Assembly (NCBI RefSeq): GCF_040954835.1
Contig: NC_090711.1
Span: forward strand, 5,463,501-5,527,500
Direction: 5' to 3'
Length of the DNA stretch: 64,000 nt
DNA from: Lepisosteus oculatus
Lineage: Eukaryota; Chordata; Actinopteri; Semionotiformes; Lepisosteidae
Positions 1-12,132 of this stretch are shown here, piece by piece (the first letter of the stretch is position 1; every line of letters starts with the position of its first letter). The translations under genes and the position numbers were made by a program. A model generated the notes under the pieces. That model worked only from the letters and a program-made list of their open reading frames with translations, did no database searches and was not told the origin of the DNA.

Positions 1-2012
1 CACATCATAACAGTTGATTAATCATTTACCCAGCCTTCTTCAGCTACTTTTCCTATTTTAGGTACTGCACGATGTAGGATATGAAAGTGTGTTTGCAAGA
101 CTCTTTACTCCAGGTTGAAATTTGCTTCACTATTTCATGAAATAATTTACAGGCTATGGAAGTTCTTACCTTAAGTCCAGGAAAGAGATAACCAAGCCAC
201 TTTTGCCCCTGCTGTTCTAAATCATAATCATTCTTGAAATCTACATAGTGTATATCATCTGAACATCCTTCTTTTTCACATTAACTCTCTTGCATCCCAT
301 CTCCACCTTTAGAGCTACCCTTTGGTTAACTCCTCACTCTTCAATGTAGTCCCAGCCTTCTTATCCTGTGTCCATGGGGCTGGCCCTTAGCCCAGCAGCC
401 CAAATAAGCCAAATATTACAATACTTAAATACTCATTAAATCTCAACAAACACATTTTATTCCTGGGTGTTTAATCCTCATTAAAAATATTAAAAGTACA
501 GAATATAAAAAAACAGTGAAAAACAAAGGTAGTGATGTGTTCTGGAGGGGCATCTGCCTTATTTTACAATATTAATTGTTCAATTCCATATAACGTTTTT
601 TTCCCGTCAGTGTTTTTGTTTTTTCTCGTTGCAAAATCCTTGACACTTCAGTAATTCACCCAGCCATAGAGTGTGAACAACGCTTGAAAAATCAGATACA
701 TCTTTAATGATGTGGGGGCTCCTAAGCTTTTTCTGAAGCATGGTTACCAATACAATTCCAATTTCTACTAAATAAAAACCTTTTAGGATTTTGAGATCAT
801 TTCTGGTTACTTTCTCAACTTTAAATGATCGCAGGAATGAGAGTGTATTCAATTATGTTTAGTTTTCTTTTTAAATTGGTGATGTTTCACAGCGTACAGA
901 GCACAGGAAATATTACTTGTGTTCATTATAGTAAGCATAGTATAGTAATTATTATAGTAAGAGGCCTGGAAGACATGTTTTCTGATCATCAAAAGAAACT
1001 TATCACTCTATTAATTTATATGTTTTTTTTTAAATGTACTTAAAAGGGTTTTTGGATATTGAATAAAATTTTTGTCATAATTTTGACTTTGGTATGATAC
1101 ATACTTTCAGCCTTACATAGGCCTCATTCGACAGTGTTGATTGTGCACATGACGACATGATTTAAGCTTTTCAATGTCAAGCCCATTGAAAATCAAGGAA
1201 GAAAAGCACAGAAAGGAGCAAACATCCCCTGCTGAAAATGAGTACACTGTGTCACTTTTATGTTGGAACCGCACCACAGGCGCACTTGTCTGTAATGAAA
1301 GTCCTGTTATCCTATATATCAATCTTGTATAGACCATTCTGATTTACAAAGCAAGTGTGGAGCTGTAGGTTGATTGTTATGTAAATCAGACTAATTGTTG
1401 AGGAGCACTAAGTCTGATAGTAGTCGCAGGAGTTTCTAGCCACTACAGAGCTCTGCTGCTAGTGAAAGATGGCAAGCGGGACAACATTCCAGAAAAATAA
1501 TACACATCGTCATGCTAGTTGGCTTACACGCAAGGTGAGAAATAGACAGTTATGCCATGAATGCACTGATGACAAGACTTGAGCCCCAGTGTACATTTGT
1601 GTTATGAGCAGGGACAAGTAGAGGCATCTAGGGCTCAAAGACCAGTGAACAGGCACATGTTCGCCCAGGCTCTGCAATAGGAACGGGTCGAAATAACATA
1701 CAGTATATGCTCTGTAACCTGATGCACAGTATGTTTTACAGATGTACAGCTTATATTGCATTTAAACAGTGGCCACATTTGCTACTTACCTGGCTACTGA
1801 CTTTCAGATTCATCCCTCAATTGATGACAAATGTTAATCAGTGTAATGAGTTTCCCTAAGTCATGTAAAAAGTCATGTCTGTTCAATAAAATGTCAATGC
1901 ACCTGCTACAAAAAATATTGAGCTATTTTCCTTATATCTTTGTAGATTATAAGTGCAGTTTTAAATGTTTCAGTGTTTTGATGTTTAATGTCAAGAACTG
2001 GTCGGAGAGAAT

Positions 2013-2031
2013 TGTGTGTGTGTGTGTGTGT
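2013..2031. repeat. (TG)n microsatellite
   Basis: About nine TG dinucleotides in a row are followed by a short T run. It is a simple repeat with no further structure. Confidence 0.85.
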
Positions 2032-5000
2032 TTTTTTTACCAGCAAGTTTTGTTTTCACCTCAGTAACTGAAGATTTGGGACCAGATTTTCCCCAACATG
2101 GCCACTGTCCCCTCTCCAGGTTGCCTCCTAGCAAGAAATCAGTTTTACAGAAGTAAGCTTTGCTGTGCTGCAGCTGTCTATCTTTGGATATAAAATACCT
2201 GGAACAGGAAAGGGCTTTCTTTATTTAAGGATTATGCAACAGCATTGGAAAAAGTGTTGCACAGAGTTCCACAAATATACCCTGTTTTGGCAGCTTTGTG
2301 ACAACCAAGATTAGAAAGAAACACTCGTAGTTTTAACCCATTTTGTGTCAATAAGTATTTTTGGCAATTTCTAACCAGCAGTTTTGGATTAGATCTTTGT
2401 CATCTATTGGTAATTCACTTTACTTTCTTTTACTGTTTCTTAGATAAAGCAAAGAGATCCACCTGTTGAGCCACTTATTAAAAAAGACAAGACAAAATAA
2501 AGTAGCAAAATCGGACAGACACTTCCTGCACATATGATTATTGAAAGAACAATGTGCCTGCGTGTATACTGTATATTAACTCATACATAAAGTGGGCCAT
2601 TGCAAAATATGAAGGGGACAAGCAAAAAAAATAAAATCATACACTTCAATCTGTTACATAAAGATGCGATTCATTACATTAATGCTTTGTATGTTTTAAA
2701 ACGAGTGTTATTTTCTCCTAGGCCGAATCAAATCCTCTTGCAGTCATTCCTCTGGGTGCTCATCTCAACTAAAAGAAACACAAGAGGCACTTTCCCTGAA
2801 TACATCTCCATATCAAGGTAATGGTATCTATACCTGAAAGGCTTTCTTGTGGTTGGTATCCCCACCCAACACACTATCGTCTGTAACAGGGCAAACCTTT
2901 CTTCCAAACAGTCACTTAGCAACCCCTCCCCCAGAACTCTAGCCCTGTGAAATTTGTTTTAAAGAAGTTGTTGTTGCACGGAAATGATATTTGCAGGTGG
3001 CTGCTTCAGTGTTTTCATCCAAAACACACTTTGCATCTGACTTTGTTTTAGAGGAATGGTTACAATTACAAGCACTTGCGAACAAGGACAGCTTCTTAGC
3101 AAACCAAACGTCTGGGGTGGGGACAATATTGGAGAGGCTGGAAAATACTGAACTAAGTGTCTCCCTAAACCAACCAATTACTTTGCCATAGAGATACTGG
3201 CTTTATCTTTTTCTCCTAGGCAGAGCCTTCCAGTTTAATAGTAAGCTGAACAAATGTGATAAAGGATCACGTGATTAACATGCTGCTTAGTGACTCCGAA
3301 AGTTGAGACGATTAAACATTAGCTGAAGCATGGTACTAAGTACAGGCTTTAAAGAAATCACCTTTTAGTATGAAAATCAGACTTCTTCCAGTCTCTATAT
3401 GTGATCCTTTAAGAGATTTAAAAAGCTGCATTAAATTTATACAGTGTTTCTTGTGGTACGTCACTCTTGGTCTTAAAGATTGAATAAAAAAAACAATGTA
3501 CTAAAACTATTTTTATAAAGAGCTTGAAAGTAAACTTGACTTGCTAGTTCAAGGCTTATACATTTTATAAAACACTTATTTTATTAGACAAATGAGAATC
3601 CTTTATGCTTATGGACTTTTCTAACAGGACTGTCAGCCATAATGGACCGCCGGTGGTGGATGAACATGCTTTCAAGAAACACCCTAGACACAAAGAGTCT
3701 CAGCTCTGCTGAAAGAGGGATGAAGTAGAATTTCAAAAAAAGTTGTCAGCCCTTCAAGGCAAAACTACCCAAACACTCCTGTAGGACACCACCTCATAAT
3801 GGGAGAAAGTTTTACCTCTAATTATTTTGCCAAGTCTTTGAAGGACTGAATGACTTTCCATTTGGAAAACTAGGCAATAGTCCAAGATTCCAACTGTGTA
3901 CTTGGGTAAAAAAAAATTGATATCATCTTTGTGGATACAGGCTGATTTATTTGATTAACTTCCTTTCAGCGCTTGACTGATTACATTATATAGATGTCCT
4001 GTTAGGCCATTGCACGTCTCAGTGGGTATGTGCTTCACCACTGGGCTGAGAACAAGCAAACAGTGCCAGATTGTTCAGTTAGCATAAATGCAGTCACACA
4101 GTCTCCATTAAATGAGATGGAAAGTCCATACAATGGGTTTGCTGATTTTAACTAACTCAGAAATGAACAATTTAAGCCTTTTAGTTGCAGAAAGCAAACC
4201 TTTTAACTCATTTGGCATCAGTTTGTTCTGCTTATGTGGCAATATTACGTAAAACAAAAACAATAAAGAAACTGCCATTTAAATACAAACTACAAAGAAG
4301 GAAAAGTTATGTCAATAATGAATGTAGTAACCCTTCAAACATCTTCCTGGAGGTAAAAAGTGTATCAGTACAGTAAATTTTGTAAAGTTGTATATTGTAA
4401 TGCTTATTAGCAACAGCTTTTAAATCTCTAACATTGCAAAAAGTGTGTTTGCTAAATATAGAATTGAGCACTTACTCATACTTTGCATTATCAAGTAGAT
4501 TTTAAAATTCAGTTATAACATCATCTTAATGTTTAAGTGTAGTACATTCTTCTCCTGTATAAATCAGGGGCTTCATTTACTAACCCAAAATATTGTGACT
4601 ATGTACATATGATAAAATGTATGGATATTGAAAATCAGTTTTTTTAAAAGCATTTTTTAAAAGCTCACGTTAAAAAAAACTGCTTCTAGACAGAGTACAA
4701 ACACAGTAGGTCCACTTCCGCCAGACTTATGTGTATAGTTTTAAAATCAGCCTGAAGCAGATGTCACATCTGAATTAGGAGTAAAACCAATAAGTGATAG
4801 CTAATACTTTCATTCCTTTTATACAGCATCAAACTAAATATTTCAATAAAAAAGGTGCACAGGTGATGTATACTCTTTAAACATACTGTACACCAACTGA
4901 ACAAAGAAACATTTGAGAAACCAAACTACATTGTTTGCAATGAAGGGGTACCGCTTACATTAACAGGGATGGGAAAGTCATTTTGTTCCTCACAGGTTTT

Positions 5001-6023
5001 CAGCAAGTAGAAAACACACCAGCTAAGCTACTTTGGAACACAAGGACATCTGCTCTGCAACAGTTAGAGAAAACAACAGCAGCTGAGATTGTATTAGTGC
5101 TTGTTTCACACAGATGGCATCTTCAAATAGCAGGTCTGCAGAATTCAGGTAGGAGTAAGATAGGAGGTAGTCATCTAATCTCCACTGGTCCTTTGTATTT
5201 TCAGTATACCTTACCGTACAGTAAGCCTATTTTAATTAATACTGTAAACTCAGCGCATTAGCAGCCTAGCAGAATGCGATCAGAGTATTAAGATAGTCTC
5301 TGGACTCAACTTGGTTTTTTTTAAAAACATGCTCTAGGAACAAATGTTCCGGTACAATGCACAACATCGGTTTACCTAAAATACTGGCTGCATAAAACTA
5401 AAGCACTGACGAGCTCCAGAGATAGAAAAGCACCAGGGATAAAGACTGACAGACGCCATGATCAGACCCAATGTATGTTATTTAGCACAGGGCACTAACA
5501 AAGGTTACTATGACAGTATGAATTCATCTCTGTCACCGTCCGCAGATGGTACACCACACGACACACATTATCCCTCTTAAGATACACACGTCCATGCATC
5601 CACTTTCCTGTCAGCTAGCTAGCTCATGAGGGTGCACATTCGGGGCTTGGCTAGCAGTTTCCCATTTCACGCAAAACATAACCACATTTTATTTCGAAAT
5701 GAGTTCCTGTTATCTGTAGAAACTCGGACACAAACTCTGAAGGTCTAACGTTATGTTTTCTGATTATTTGTACTTAGCTGTGTGAGAATGCTCTGTCTTC
5801 TTTTTTCATGTTGTTGCAGTCTGACTTCCAGGTACGGTGGCCTCATTGGTCCAAACCCGACACCTCTTTTCAGCCTGGCTTTGTAGTGTCAACGCTGAGC
5901 GGTGCATGCGCACATTTCCCAGTAAAGGAAGTACCATTTTTACAGATATAGTTAAAAATGTGTCAAATGTTTTGTTCAGGGTTGGGTTTTTTTGTACATT
6001 CTGTATATTTTGTTGTCTAATGG

Positions 6024-6029
6024 AATAAA
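6024..6029 (+). promoter_or_regulatory. AATAAA polyadenylation signal candidate
   Basis: A plus-strand AATAAA lies just downstream of T/TGT-rich sequence. It would end the putative 3' UTR to its left. A hexamer alone is weak evidence. Confidence 0.35.
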
Positions 6030-6081
6030 TGGATTGCTATGGCTGGAAATAAGTTTATGATGAAAATGCAGCTCATTTTTA

Positions 6082-6370
6082 TGTAACAGTGGTACAGTCC
6101 GAGGGGGCAGGGCTATACGGTACCTTTTTAGGAGGCGTCTTCGCTAGGCTCAAGGGGAGCTGATAGTACTTAAAAGTGGTGGGACTCCTGTTTTGTAATT
6201 TTTAGAGAAAGGGTTAATTTTTGTGTATATTTGTTCCATTTTGTTAGTTTTCTACTATATATAATTGTTAGTTTGTGGGGAGCACTGTCCTAATAAATCA
6301 TCACTTTTGCACCTAAGTGCTATTGCAGCTGAGCCATCATTGTTTTAAAAGAACTCCCCTCCCTGTGACA
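6082..6370 (+). mobile_element. Solo LTR fossil, Gypsy-like
   Basis: The stretch opens with TGTAACA and closes with TGTGACA, the TG...CA-type ends of an LTR. Inside, in the right order, are a TATA box (TATATATAA, 6256-6264) and an AATAAA about 30 bases later (6292-6297), followed by a short tail. Size (about 290 bp) and order fit an LTR left after recombination. No internal retroviral-type sequence sits beside it. I could not find an exact target-site duplication, so the family and boundaries are tentative; it looks old. Confidence 0.45.
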
Positions 6371-6994
6371 TCATACCATTTTAATTGGGCAAAGGGGTAC
6401 GTACATCTGCCCTTCACCTCAATGAAAAAGGGATTTTTCCCACAGGTTGTTTAACCTTAGCTAACCTGGATCAATAGGACTTTGCACTTCTGATCCCCCT
6501 TGCTCACAGAGCCAGGAAAGATGCACAGGCACAGGCAGCATGTGTTAATGTGCACCAGGATAGCCCCCATTATCCACCTTGATTGGATTGCCAGTGCTAT
6601 GCACGAGGGGCAAAGCTCTCTGGAATAAAACGCTGCCATCGCCTCAAATAAACCAAGAGGACTGTCAAGAGAAGCAATATAGATTTTTATCACCACAAAA
6701 CTTAAAGGTTTTGGGGAGAGCAGGGGGGGGTTCTGCTCCTCTATCTAGAAAAATAGATGCCAGGGGGTTTAAAAAGAACTGTCAGATAAAGCAAATACTG
6801 TGAATGCAGTGCTTGCAATTTCACTCAGTTCTTAGACTGAGCTGGCACACTCACATTTATGCAAACTGTGACTGCTCTATGCTAGAAGCGGTCTGATAAG
6901 TTTATCTTACGTACATTCAGGATGTTCTACGCAACCTTACTCCAAGGTGGTCTTGTTTGCGCGGTGGGGTTAAAATTATATTGAAGGAAGAGAA
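6371..6994. other. Unassigned intergenic sequence
   Basis: No coding, RNA or repeat signal was recognised here. Confidence 0.5.
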
Positions 6995-7313
6995 GATGGT
7001 GCAGTGCTTCGCATGACTGCCTCCCAGCACTAGGGTCCTGGGTTCAATTCCTGGGGTGCTTGCTGTCTGTGTACAGCCTGTGTTTGAATGAGCTTCCTTC
7101 AGATGCTCCGGTGCCCTCCCACAGGCCAGAGACAAAATGGGAAGTTAATTGTCTTCTGGCAAAACTGGCCCTGGTGTGAGTTTGTTTGTGTCACGTGTGC
7201 CCTTCATCCCATCCAGGGTGTATCCTGCCTAGCGCCCACTGCTTTCTGAAATAGGCTCCAGCTCTCCCACGACCCCGCATCAGATAAAGCGGTTAAAAAA
7301 ATTAAATGGATGG
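6995..7313 (+). mobile_element. SINE-type repeat with ATGG tail
   Basis: The head contains a B-box-like word (GGTTCAATTCC, near 7032). Later come the widespread fish phrases for the cccatccagggtgt and ataggctccagctc blocks, and the copy ends with ataaagcggtta and an ATGG-rich tail. Related copies in the other orientation occur near 17.9, 31.5, 38.7 and 54.9 kb and a degraded forward one near 48.7 kb. The family name was not assigned. It lies just beyond the PPDPF polyadenylation signal. Confidence 0.7.
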
Positions 7314-7370
7314 TCTTTTCAGCCTTGCAAAAAAGCAGGTGACACACTTAAGTAGGCTGCTTGAGGCTAT

Positions 7371-7582
7371 TTTATTAATCTGTAAACACAGGATGACAAA
7401 GTGATAGTATGGTTATAAATGTGTTACAGATGTAAAAAGATAAAAAGGTGTGTCTTTTTTTTGTCTTTTTTTTTTACTTTTATGTTAGCATTTTTAAAAA
7501 AAAGGACTAAAGCAGCCTAAACTAGGTCTACGGTAAAAATGGGTTGCTCCGCCACCTAGCGTTGTTCCGTTCTGCCCCGGCT
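7371..7582 (-). other. PPDPF: PPDPF 3' UTR with AATAAA
   Basis: This follows the PPDPF stop codon on the minus strand. An AATAAA (complement of 7371-7376) lies about 210 bases after the stop, so a short 3' UTR ending near 7355 is likely. Confidence 0.6.
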
Positions 7583-7703
7583 TCAGGCAGAACTCCCGGC
7601 CTCCGGCTTGCCAGACTCGCTGGCATCACTGAGCTGCCTCTTCATCACCTCCTGGGCCAGCCCACAGGTCACCTTCTCATTGGTCACGCTGAAGGTCCCC
7701 GAG
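7583..7703 (-). CDS. PPDPF: PPDPF last coding exon
   Basis: It follows an acceptor ending TTGTAG (AG at 7705-7704). It encodes SGTFSVTNEKVTCGLAQEV and the C-terminus, with TGA at 7585-7583. The first base completes the codon split with the previous exon. Confidence 0.92.
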
Positions 7704-8923
7704 CTACAAGACAGGCAGGACAACGGGTGAGGAGCCGCCAAGAAAGCTTGAACTGAAATGGTTAATAACACCACTAAATCCTTAAGTCACCACTTACAAA
7801 CCCCATAAACATGTTCCTCTTTAAATGTGGCCTAGTTAAAACTAGGCCATGCATGATTAATTTGCATTCCTGATCATTCTACTCACTTCTGAGGAGATTC
7901 AGTAAGGGTGGTCATAGTTGGTTGGTTATGCTTCCCAAAGAAGAAGCTGGACCACCAGTGTCCAGGATCTTGGTGTTTGGGCAGACCTGTGAACAGGCAA
8001 GAGGATTCAAGGTCTTCATTTTAGCTCTGTGTGCAATGTAATTAGTTACACACAAACATGCCCAGGATTATCTTCAAACATAAGCAGAATAAGGAGGAAA
8101 AAATTTCCCAGTATCCAAAATAAGATCAACCACCCATTTTCAGACAGAAATTAATGGCAAGGTGTCTAATCTGTATAGCCATGAATGAGAGCCCAGTGAG
8201 AGGCCAAGGTCCTATGCGGTCTGCTCCCTTTGAGTCAACGCAGCCGACAGCAAACAATGCCCTATCTAAGACTGAACACTCAAAACTAACTCGACTTCCT
8301 GCAAGCGGCCAAACAACCAGCCCCAGGATAAAGACGGGAAACTGCACGAGGAATAAGGCAGCCAAAAACCAAATCTGAACTTCCACTCCTCACTCTCATC
8401 TGAGAACTGTTTCACCCTTCTGACACAGAAAATAAAAAATGAAGACACTTCTGTGTGATGAACTCTACACCTCCAGGTTCTTCCTAAGATGCAAATCTTA
8501 CCAGGATGATGTGGGATGACCTCCCCAGCATACTCCGAACTTCCACAGGAGCTGTTACTTGAGGTGGAACCTAAACGCCCTGGAATGAATAGACTCTATA
8601 AGGGTGCATATCCGACAACAGCTCACTTCCGACTAGATCTCTTCAATAAGACAGCAGTATTATAAAGGAGGCGACAGGACAGGAGTACGCAGTCCACTTC
8701 AATGTGACTTTTAGTATAGGCAGGGCACGAATCATACGATTGAACTATAATTTATTCATAGTCCTTGGTAAGACATCGTGCCAAACTGGAGTAATGGAAG
8801 TGATTGGGAAGGTCTGCTGTCAGCACTAGGGGTTAGTCCTTTAGTCCTTATGGGTCAAAGCAACTTACTCCTGTAGTAGTCATGGGTTGCGATGAGTGAG
8901 CCACTTGATGGGATTGCGGCCAT
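7583..8923 (-). CDS. PPDPF: PPDPF, pancreatic progenitor cell differentiation and proliferation factor (4 coding exons)
   Basis: The four exons join in phase to a 117-residue protein, close to the human length of 114. It opens MAAIPSSGSL and runs ATHDYYRRRLGSTSS, then the hallmark block GHWWSSFFFGK near residues 58-68, then VTCGLAQEVMKRQ near the C-terminus; all three are family signatures known from human PPDPF and zebrafish exdpf. In zebrafish the gene supports exocrine pancreas growth; its biochemical action is unclear. No signal peptide or membrane segment is visible. All introns have GT-AG ends. The start ATG has a good context (GGATGG). A neighbouring CRE promoter near 11.1 kb probably drives it through an untranslated first exon. 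Confidence 0.93.
7887..7986 (-). CDS. PPDPF: PPDPF coding exon 3 (WWSSFFFGK exon)
   Basis: The acceptor reads GTTCACAG and the donor is GTGAGTA at 7886. The exon encodes GLPKHQDPGHWWSSFFFGK and then a T/S/P-rich stretch. The 100 nt fit in phase on both sides. Confidence 0.93.
8502..8579 (-). CDS. PPDPF: PPDPF coding exon 2 (serine-rich)
   Basis: The acceptor is CATTCCAG and the donor GTAAG. The exon encodes RLGSTSSNSSCGSSEYAGE and VIPHHP, matching the conserved serine-rich part of the family. Confidence 0.93.
8869..8923 (-). CDS. PPDPF: PPDPF first coding exon
   Basis: ATG is at 8923-8921 and the exon encodes MAAIPSSGSLIATHDYYR. The donor is GTAAGT at 8868. The exon continues 5' by 18 untranslated bases to an acceptor (AG at 8943-8942), so transcription starts in a separate upstream exon. 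Confidence 0.92.
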
Positions 8924-8941
8924 CCTTCAGATCTTTCTTCA

Positions 8942-10881
8942 CTGTACTTTGATGGTAAACCCTGGAATGACATCATTGACAAGGGGAAAGTGGCTGTAAT
9001 TGACACATTCCTGGTCTATTAATTGAATACAGATTAGCAGAAACCGCACGTGTTTGAAGCTGGCTGGGTTTCTAAAACGAGGATTTCCTTGCCACATGCG
9101 TCCCTGTGAGCCACACAGAAGTTTTAAGTATGTTCTCAACACAAGACGCATTCAACAATTCAGATAACAGTCAACGGGAATCCCGACATTGCGATTAATC
9201 ATCTTTAGGACCTGATGTTGATCCAAGTCGGATCAAGGTGACCGCTACTTCAGGAAAAATAAAATAGCACAGCTACTGTATGAAAAAAAAAACAGCCAAG
9301 ACATTTAACAATAGGGCAAACAGGGTTTGATGTAATAATGAGCGTCTTTCAACATCTTTCCGCAGAAGAAAAAAAAACTAACACTGTTAGCACAACGTAA
9401 GGGCTGTAACTATGCAACAGCACCGCAGTGTTGCACAACCAACAAGTCCCAGCATTCCACATGGAGCAGAACAGTGTGAGGTTACAGAGGAACAGCTGGG
9501 CACTCCAGTCTGCTCCCCTTCCCCCACAATTGGACAGGAAGGGACTGCCAACAACTGGACCGTTTCCAAGTTCTTTGACAACTCGGGGGCAGTAATATAT
9601 AAGATTCACAACATTGGGATACACTGGCAAACAAAGTTTGAATAGAATAAATTCGATATCCTGTTATAAACAGGATATTATAAACACTGCGTAGATGTTA
9701 TGATGCAAGCATCTGCAACGGTACAGCCGCCCCGGGCTAGGAAAAATGTGTCCAGTTTGCGTTTTCGTATGGGCAAGATATTTCAAAAACAGGGAAAAAA
9801 CGAATAGTAGAAACAAAGGAAAATAAAACCCCGTTTATTGTTTAAACAGTATTAAAGAAACAGCAAAACAAAAGTAACCCGCTTTCTTTTAAACAAAAAC
9901 AAAGCGCGGCTGAGACCAGCTGTGGAGTTTATTAATGATTAGCTACACTGAAAAGATAGGATTATCCTAACAAGCGCAATATAATCTGAAGAGAGATTTA
10001 AGAGAGGATTTGATATTTAGGACAGGAGGCGATAGCATTATTTGTTGACAGACTCGGGGTCTAAATTAAAATACACCTTACCTCGTCAATTTAAAGCTTT
10101 TTACTACTCAGTGCCGGGGAGATGATAAGCCTTGATATAGAGTTATGAATGTTGAAATTCATACTATATAATCACCAAGCTGAAAAAAAAACAGAAACGG
10201 AAATAAAATCAGAATCAGTTTTAAACAACGGTACTCTGAGAAATAAAACACATGATCTTAAAATATGTAGAACACGACTCCTCCCAATTTGAAACAATTT
10301 TCTACAATCAAGAGAACAACTTAACATACACAGTAGAAAGTCCATTGTCAAGTTAACAAACTGGGGACCTCTTGAACTCACAAAATTGACTAGATTATCA
10401 AGACTGCATTTTCAATGAAAAGCATCACATGCCGTACATGTGGGAAATAGTTTGTCATAAAATACTGCGGCAATATGACATTACCTTTTTAAGCAAATAC
10501 ATGTTAATATACATAAAATGTCGGCACTATCATTCACAGCAAACTCATTTCTTTGCCACTGCTTTCTCAGGGCTCAGAGCCGTCACGTACAGCATGAACC
10601 CTAAAGCGGCCCAAAACTCATAAATTATAGACTAAATCTCGAAATAGCTTCAGTCCCACTCTTAACAAAATTAAATCAATTTTCTAATTATACCCCGCGA
10701 ACTCCATACAATGCAATAGTTTACCCACGCCGTTTTATAATTACAATGCCCTACCCACCAGATTAAACCAGTTTAATGTATAATGGCTCCTCTTCTCCTC
10801 CATTTTGACTCCATTTTTAGCACTCATTATTACAAAGGCAGACACGACATCTTCTGTACTCCTCCCAACACACACGCTTAC
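8942..10881 (-). other. PPDPF: PPDPF intron 1 (inferred)
   Basis: This lies between the inferred leader exon donor (CAG/GTAAGC, GT at 10881-10880) and the acceptor before the ATG exon. No other gene or repeat was recognised inside. Confidence 0.5.
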
Positions 10882-11045
10882 CTGATTCTTAACTCGTTGG
10901 TGGTGCTGATCTTGAACTGCACACCGAATCTAAGATCTCAGTTGGCAAGGCTCGGGAAAATAAACGCTAGGCGACGGGGCCCATTTGAAATGATGATTTT
11001 GGGTAAAACCCTCCACGTCCTTTGCAAGGCTCAGCTACACTGTAC
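10882..11045 (-). other. PPDPF: PPDPF untranslated exon 1 (inferred)
   Basis: A strong minus-strand donor at 10882/10881 closes a GC-richer stretch just downstream of a TATA-like word (CATATAAC, complement of 11073-11080) and a perfect CRE. The 5' edge is an estimate, placed about 30 bases below the TATA-like word. Confidence 0.45.
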
Positions 11046-11140
11046 CTTCTGCCTCTGCGCTCAGAGCACGCTGTTATATGCTGTGTGGAGGGTGACGTCA
11101 TCGCCTGACGGCTCAGACTGCGGGGAGGCGGAGAGTTTCT
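11046..11140 (-). promoter_or_regulatory. CRE-containing core promoter, probably of PPDPF
   Basis: A perfect palindromic CRE, TGACGTCA, lies at 11093-11100, with a second CCTGACGG half-site-like word just above it and a TATA-like CATATAAC below. CpG density rises here. The arrangement points to minus-strand transcription toward the PPDPF leader exon; CREB/ATF response is inferred from the site only. Confidence 0.55.
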
Positions 11141-11597
11141 TCTGCTCCGGGACTAACAGAGAAGGGGAACAGGGCTGTGGGGCTGTGAGAAAGTGTTGGG
11201 TGACACTGTGGCTACTGATAGAAAAAACAACAACAGAAGAGCAGCCGGACACCGCCGCTAAAGTCGCGATTAGCTCCTTGCGAGTTGAGGTCATTTAAAC
11301 AAAAATCCCTGTTTGTGCACAAGGCTAAACCAGTATCTAGCCAACTGCAAACATATCCGACAATTAACACCAACTTTATCCTCTGTTATGCTCGCTTCGA
11401 TAGAGGTCTTTTTCATTGCTGCGGCGTTTTGCTTCTTCTATTTTCGAACCCAATGTAATTATACACTAGAGGAAACTTCCCGTGCTAAATGCCGTTAGAG
11501 GAAACAAAAATAACACCACCAATATGGAAAATATTACATAGGAAAAAAGTCTAAGGATCCACATAGGTGCCAAGCAGGGCGATTGTTGCGCACATCT
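11141..11597. other. Unassigned sequence upstream of PPDPF
   Basis: Nothing recognisable beyond the flank of the CpG-rich promoter. The long plus-strand open frame across 10783-11298 has no family resemblance and lies over promoter DNA. Confidence 0.45.
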
Positions 11598-11669
11598 TCC
11601 CTGGTGGTCTAGTGGTTAGGATTCGGCGCTCTCACCGCCGCGGCCCGGGTTCGATTCCCGGTCAGGGAA
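11598..11669 (+). tRNA. tRNA-Glu (anticodon CTC)
   Basis: A 72-base cloverleaf with an acceptor stem TCCCTGG/TCAGGGA, A box TGGTCTAGTGG, anticodon loop CTCTCAC (anticodon CTC, reads GAG codons) and B box GGTTCGATTCC. No intron. The 3' CCA is not encoded, as usual in eukaryotes. A run of six T follows five bases later as the Pol III terminator. An identical copy lies on the other strand at 15171-15242. Confidence 0.97.
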
Positions 11670-11674
11670 TTGTC

Positions 11675-11680
11675 TTTTTT
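11675..11680 (+). terminator. Pol III T-run terminator of tRNA-Glu
   Basis: Six consecutive T residues directly downstream of the tRNA. Confidence 0.85.
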
Positions 11681-11724
11681 ATCAATTCTAATACAATAAT
11701 ATCTACAACTGTATAATGATAATA

Positions 11725-11840
11725 ATAATTGCTTACACTTATATAGCGCTTTTCTGGACACTCTACTTTACAGCGCTTTACAGGTAATGGGGACTCCCCT
11801 CCACCACCACCAATGTGAAGCATCCACCTGGATGATTTGA
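11725..11840 (-). mobile_element. SINE tail fragment, SINE3/5S-type family
   Basis: Reads in reverse as the same tail found at 36.2-36.3 kb: a GGTGGTGGTGG-type block, then the paired words for a CTTTACA...AGCGCTATATAA ending. The 5S-like head is absent, so this is a 5'-truncated copy. Confidence 0.65.
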
Positions 11841-11962
11841 TGTTGTAATTTAAACATAGTTTAAATTTTAAATTATACTCGAATGTACGGGAATGATGTT
11901 TTCGCTATACTGTATTGCCACCTGCCGTGTATTTATTGAACAACTCTTAACATGAAGGTTTG

Positions 11963-12060
11963 TAGCAGGGGCGTAGTCAGAAATTGATTTTTGGGTGGGA
12001 CCGCGCAAACGTGCGTGGCCCGGGCTCTAACTGACCGTCCTGCCAGCATAGGGGCACCCT
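11963..12060 (+). mobile_element. Possible DNA-transposon end
   Basis: The word GCAGGGGCGTAGTCAG resembles the common CAGGGGCGTAG-type terminus of hAT-like DNA transposons in aquatic animals. No partner end was found, so this is tentative. Confidence 0.25.
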
Positions 12061-12132
12061 TCCAATATACAATGCAATTCTCGAGCGGTATAAACAAACA
12101 GCAGAATTAGCGGAACCTTAATAATAATAATT

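Larger units (their letters stand above)
1..6050. other. Gene-free stretch, possibly a long plus-strand 3' UTR
   Basis: No open frame here looks like a protein and no exon with matching splice sites was recognised on either strand. The composition is AT-rich and even, with scattered TGTANATA-like (Pumilio-type) words such as the one near 4600, and it ends in a clean AATAAA at 6024. That is how a long 3' UTR of a gene entering from the left would look, converging on PPDPF. This is inference only; it could equally be intergenic. Confidence 0.3.

Noticed and set aside
8126-8448. Overlapping open frames in a PPDPF intron
   Set aside because: They lie in the intron between two confirmed coding exons, on both strands, with no family resemblance.
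10783-11298. 171-codon plus-strand open frame
   Set aside because: It covers the GC-rich PPDPF promoter, has no family resemblance and runs against the direction of the leader exon.
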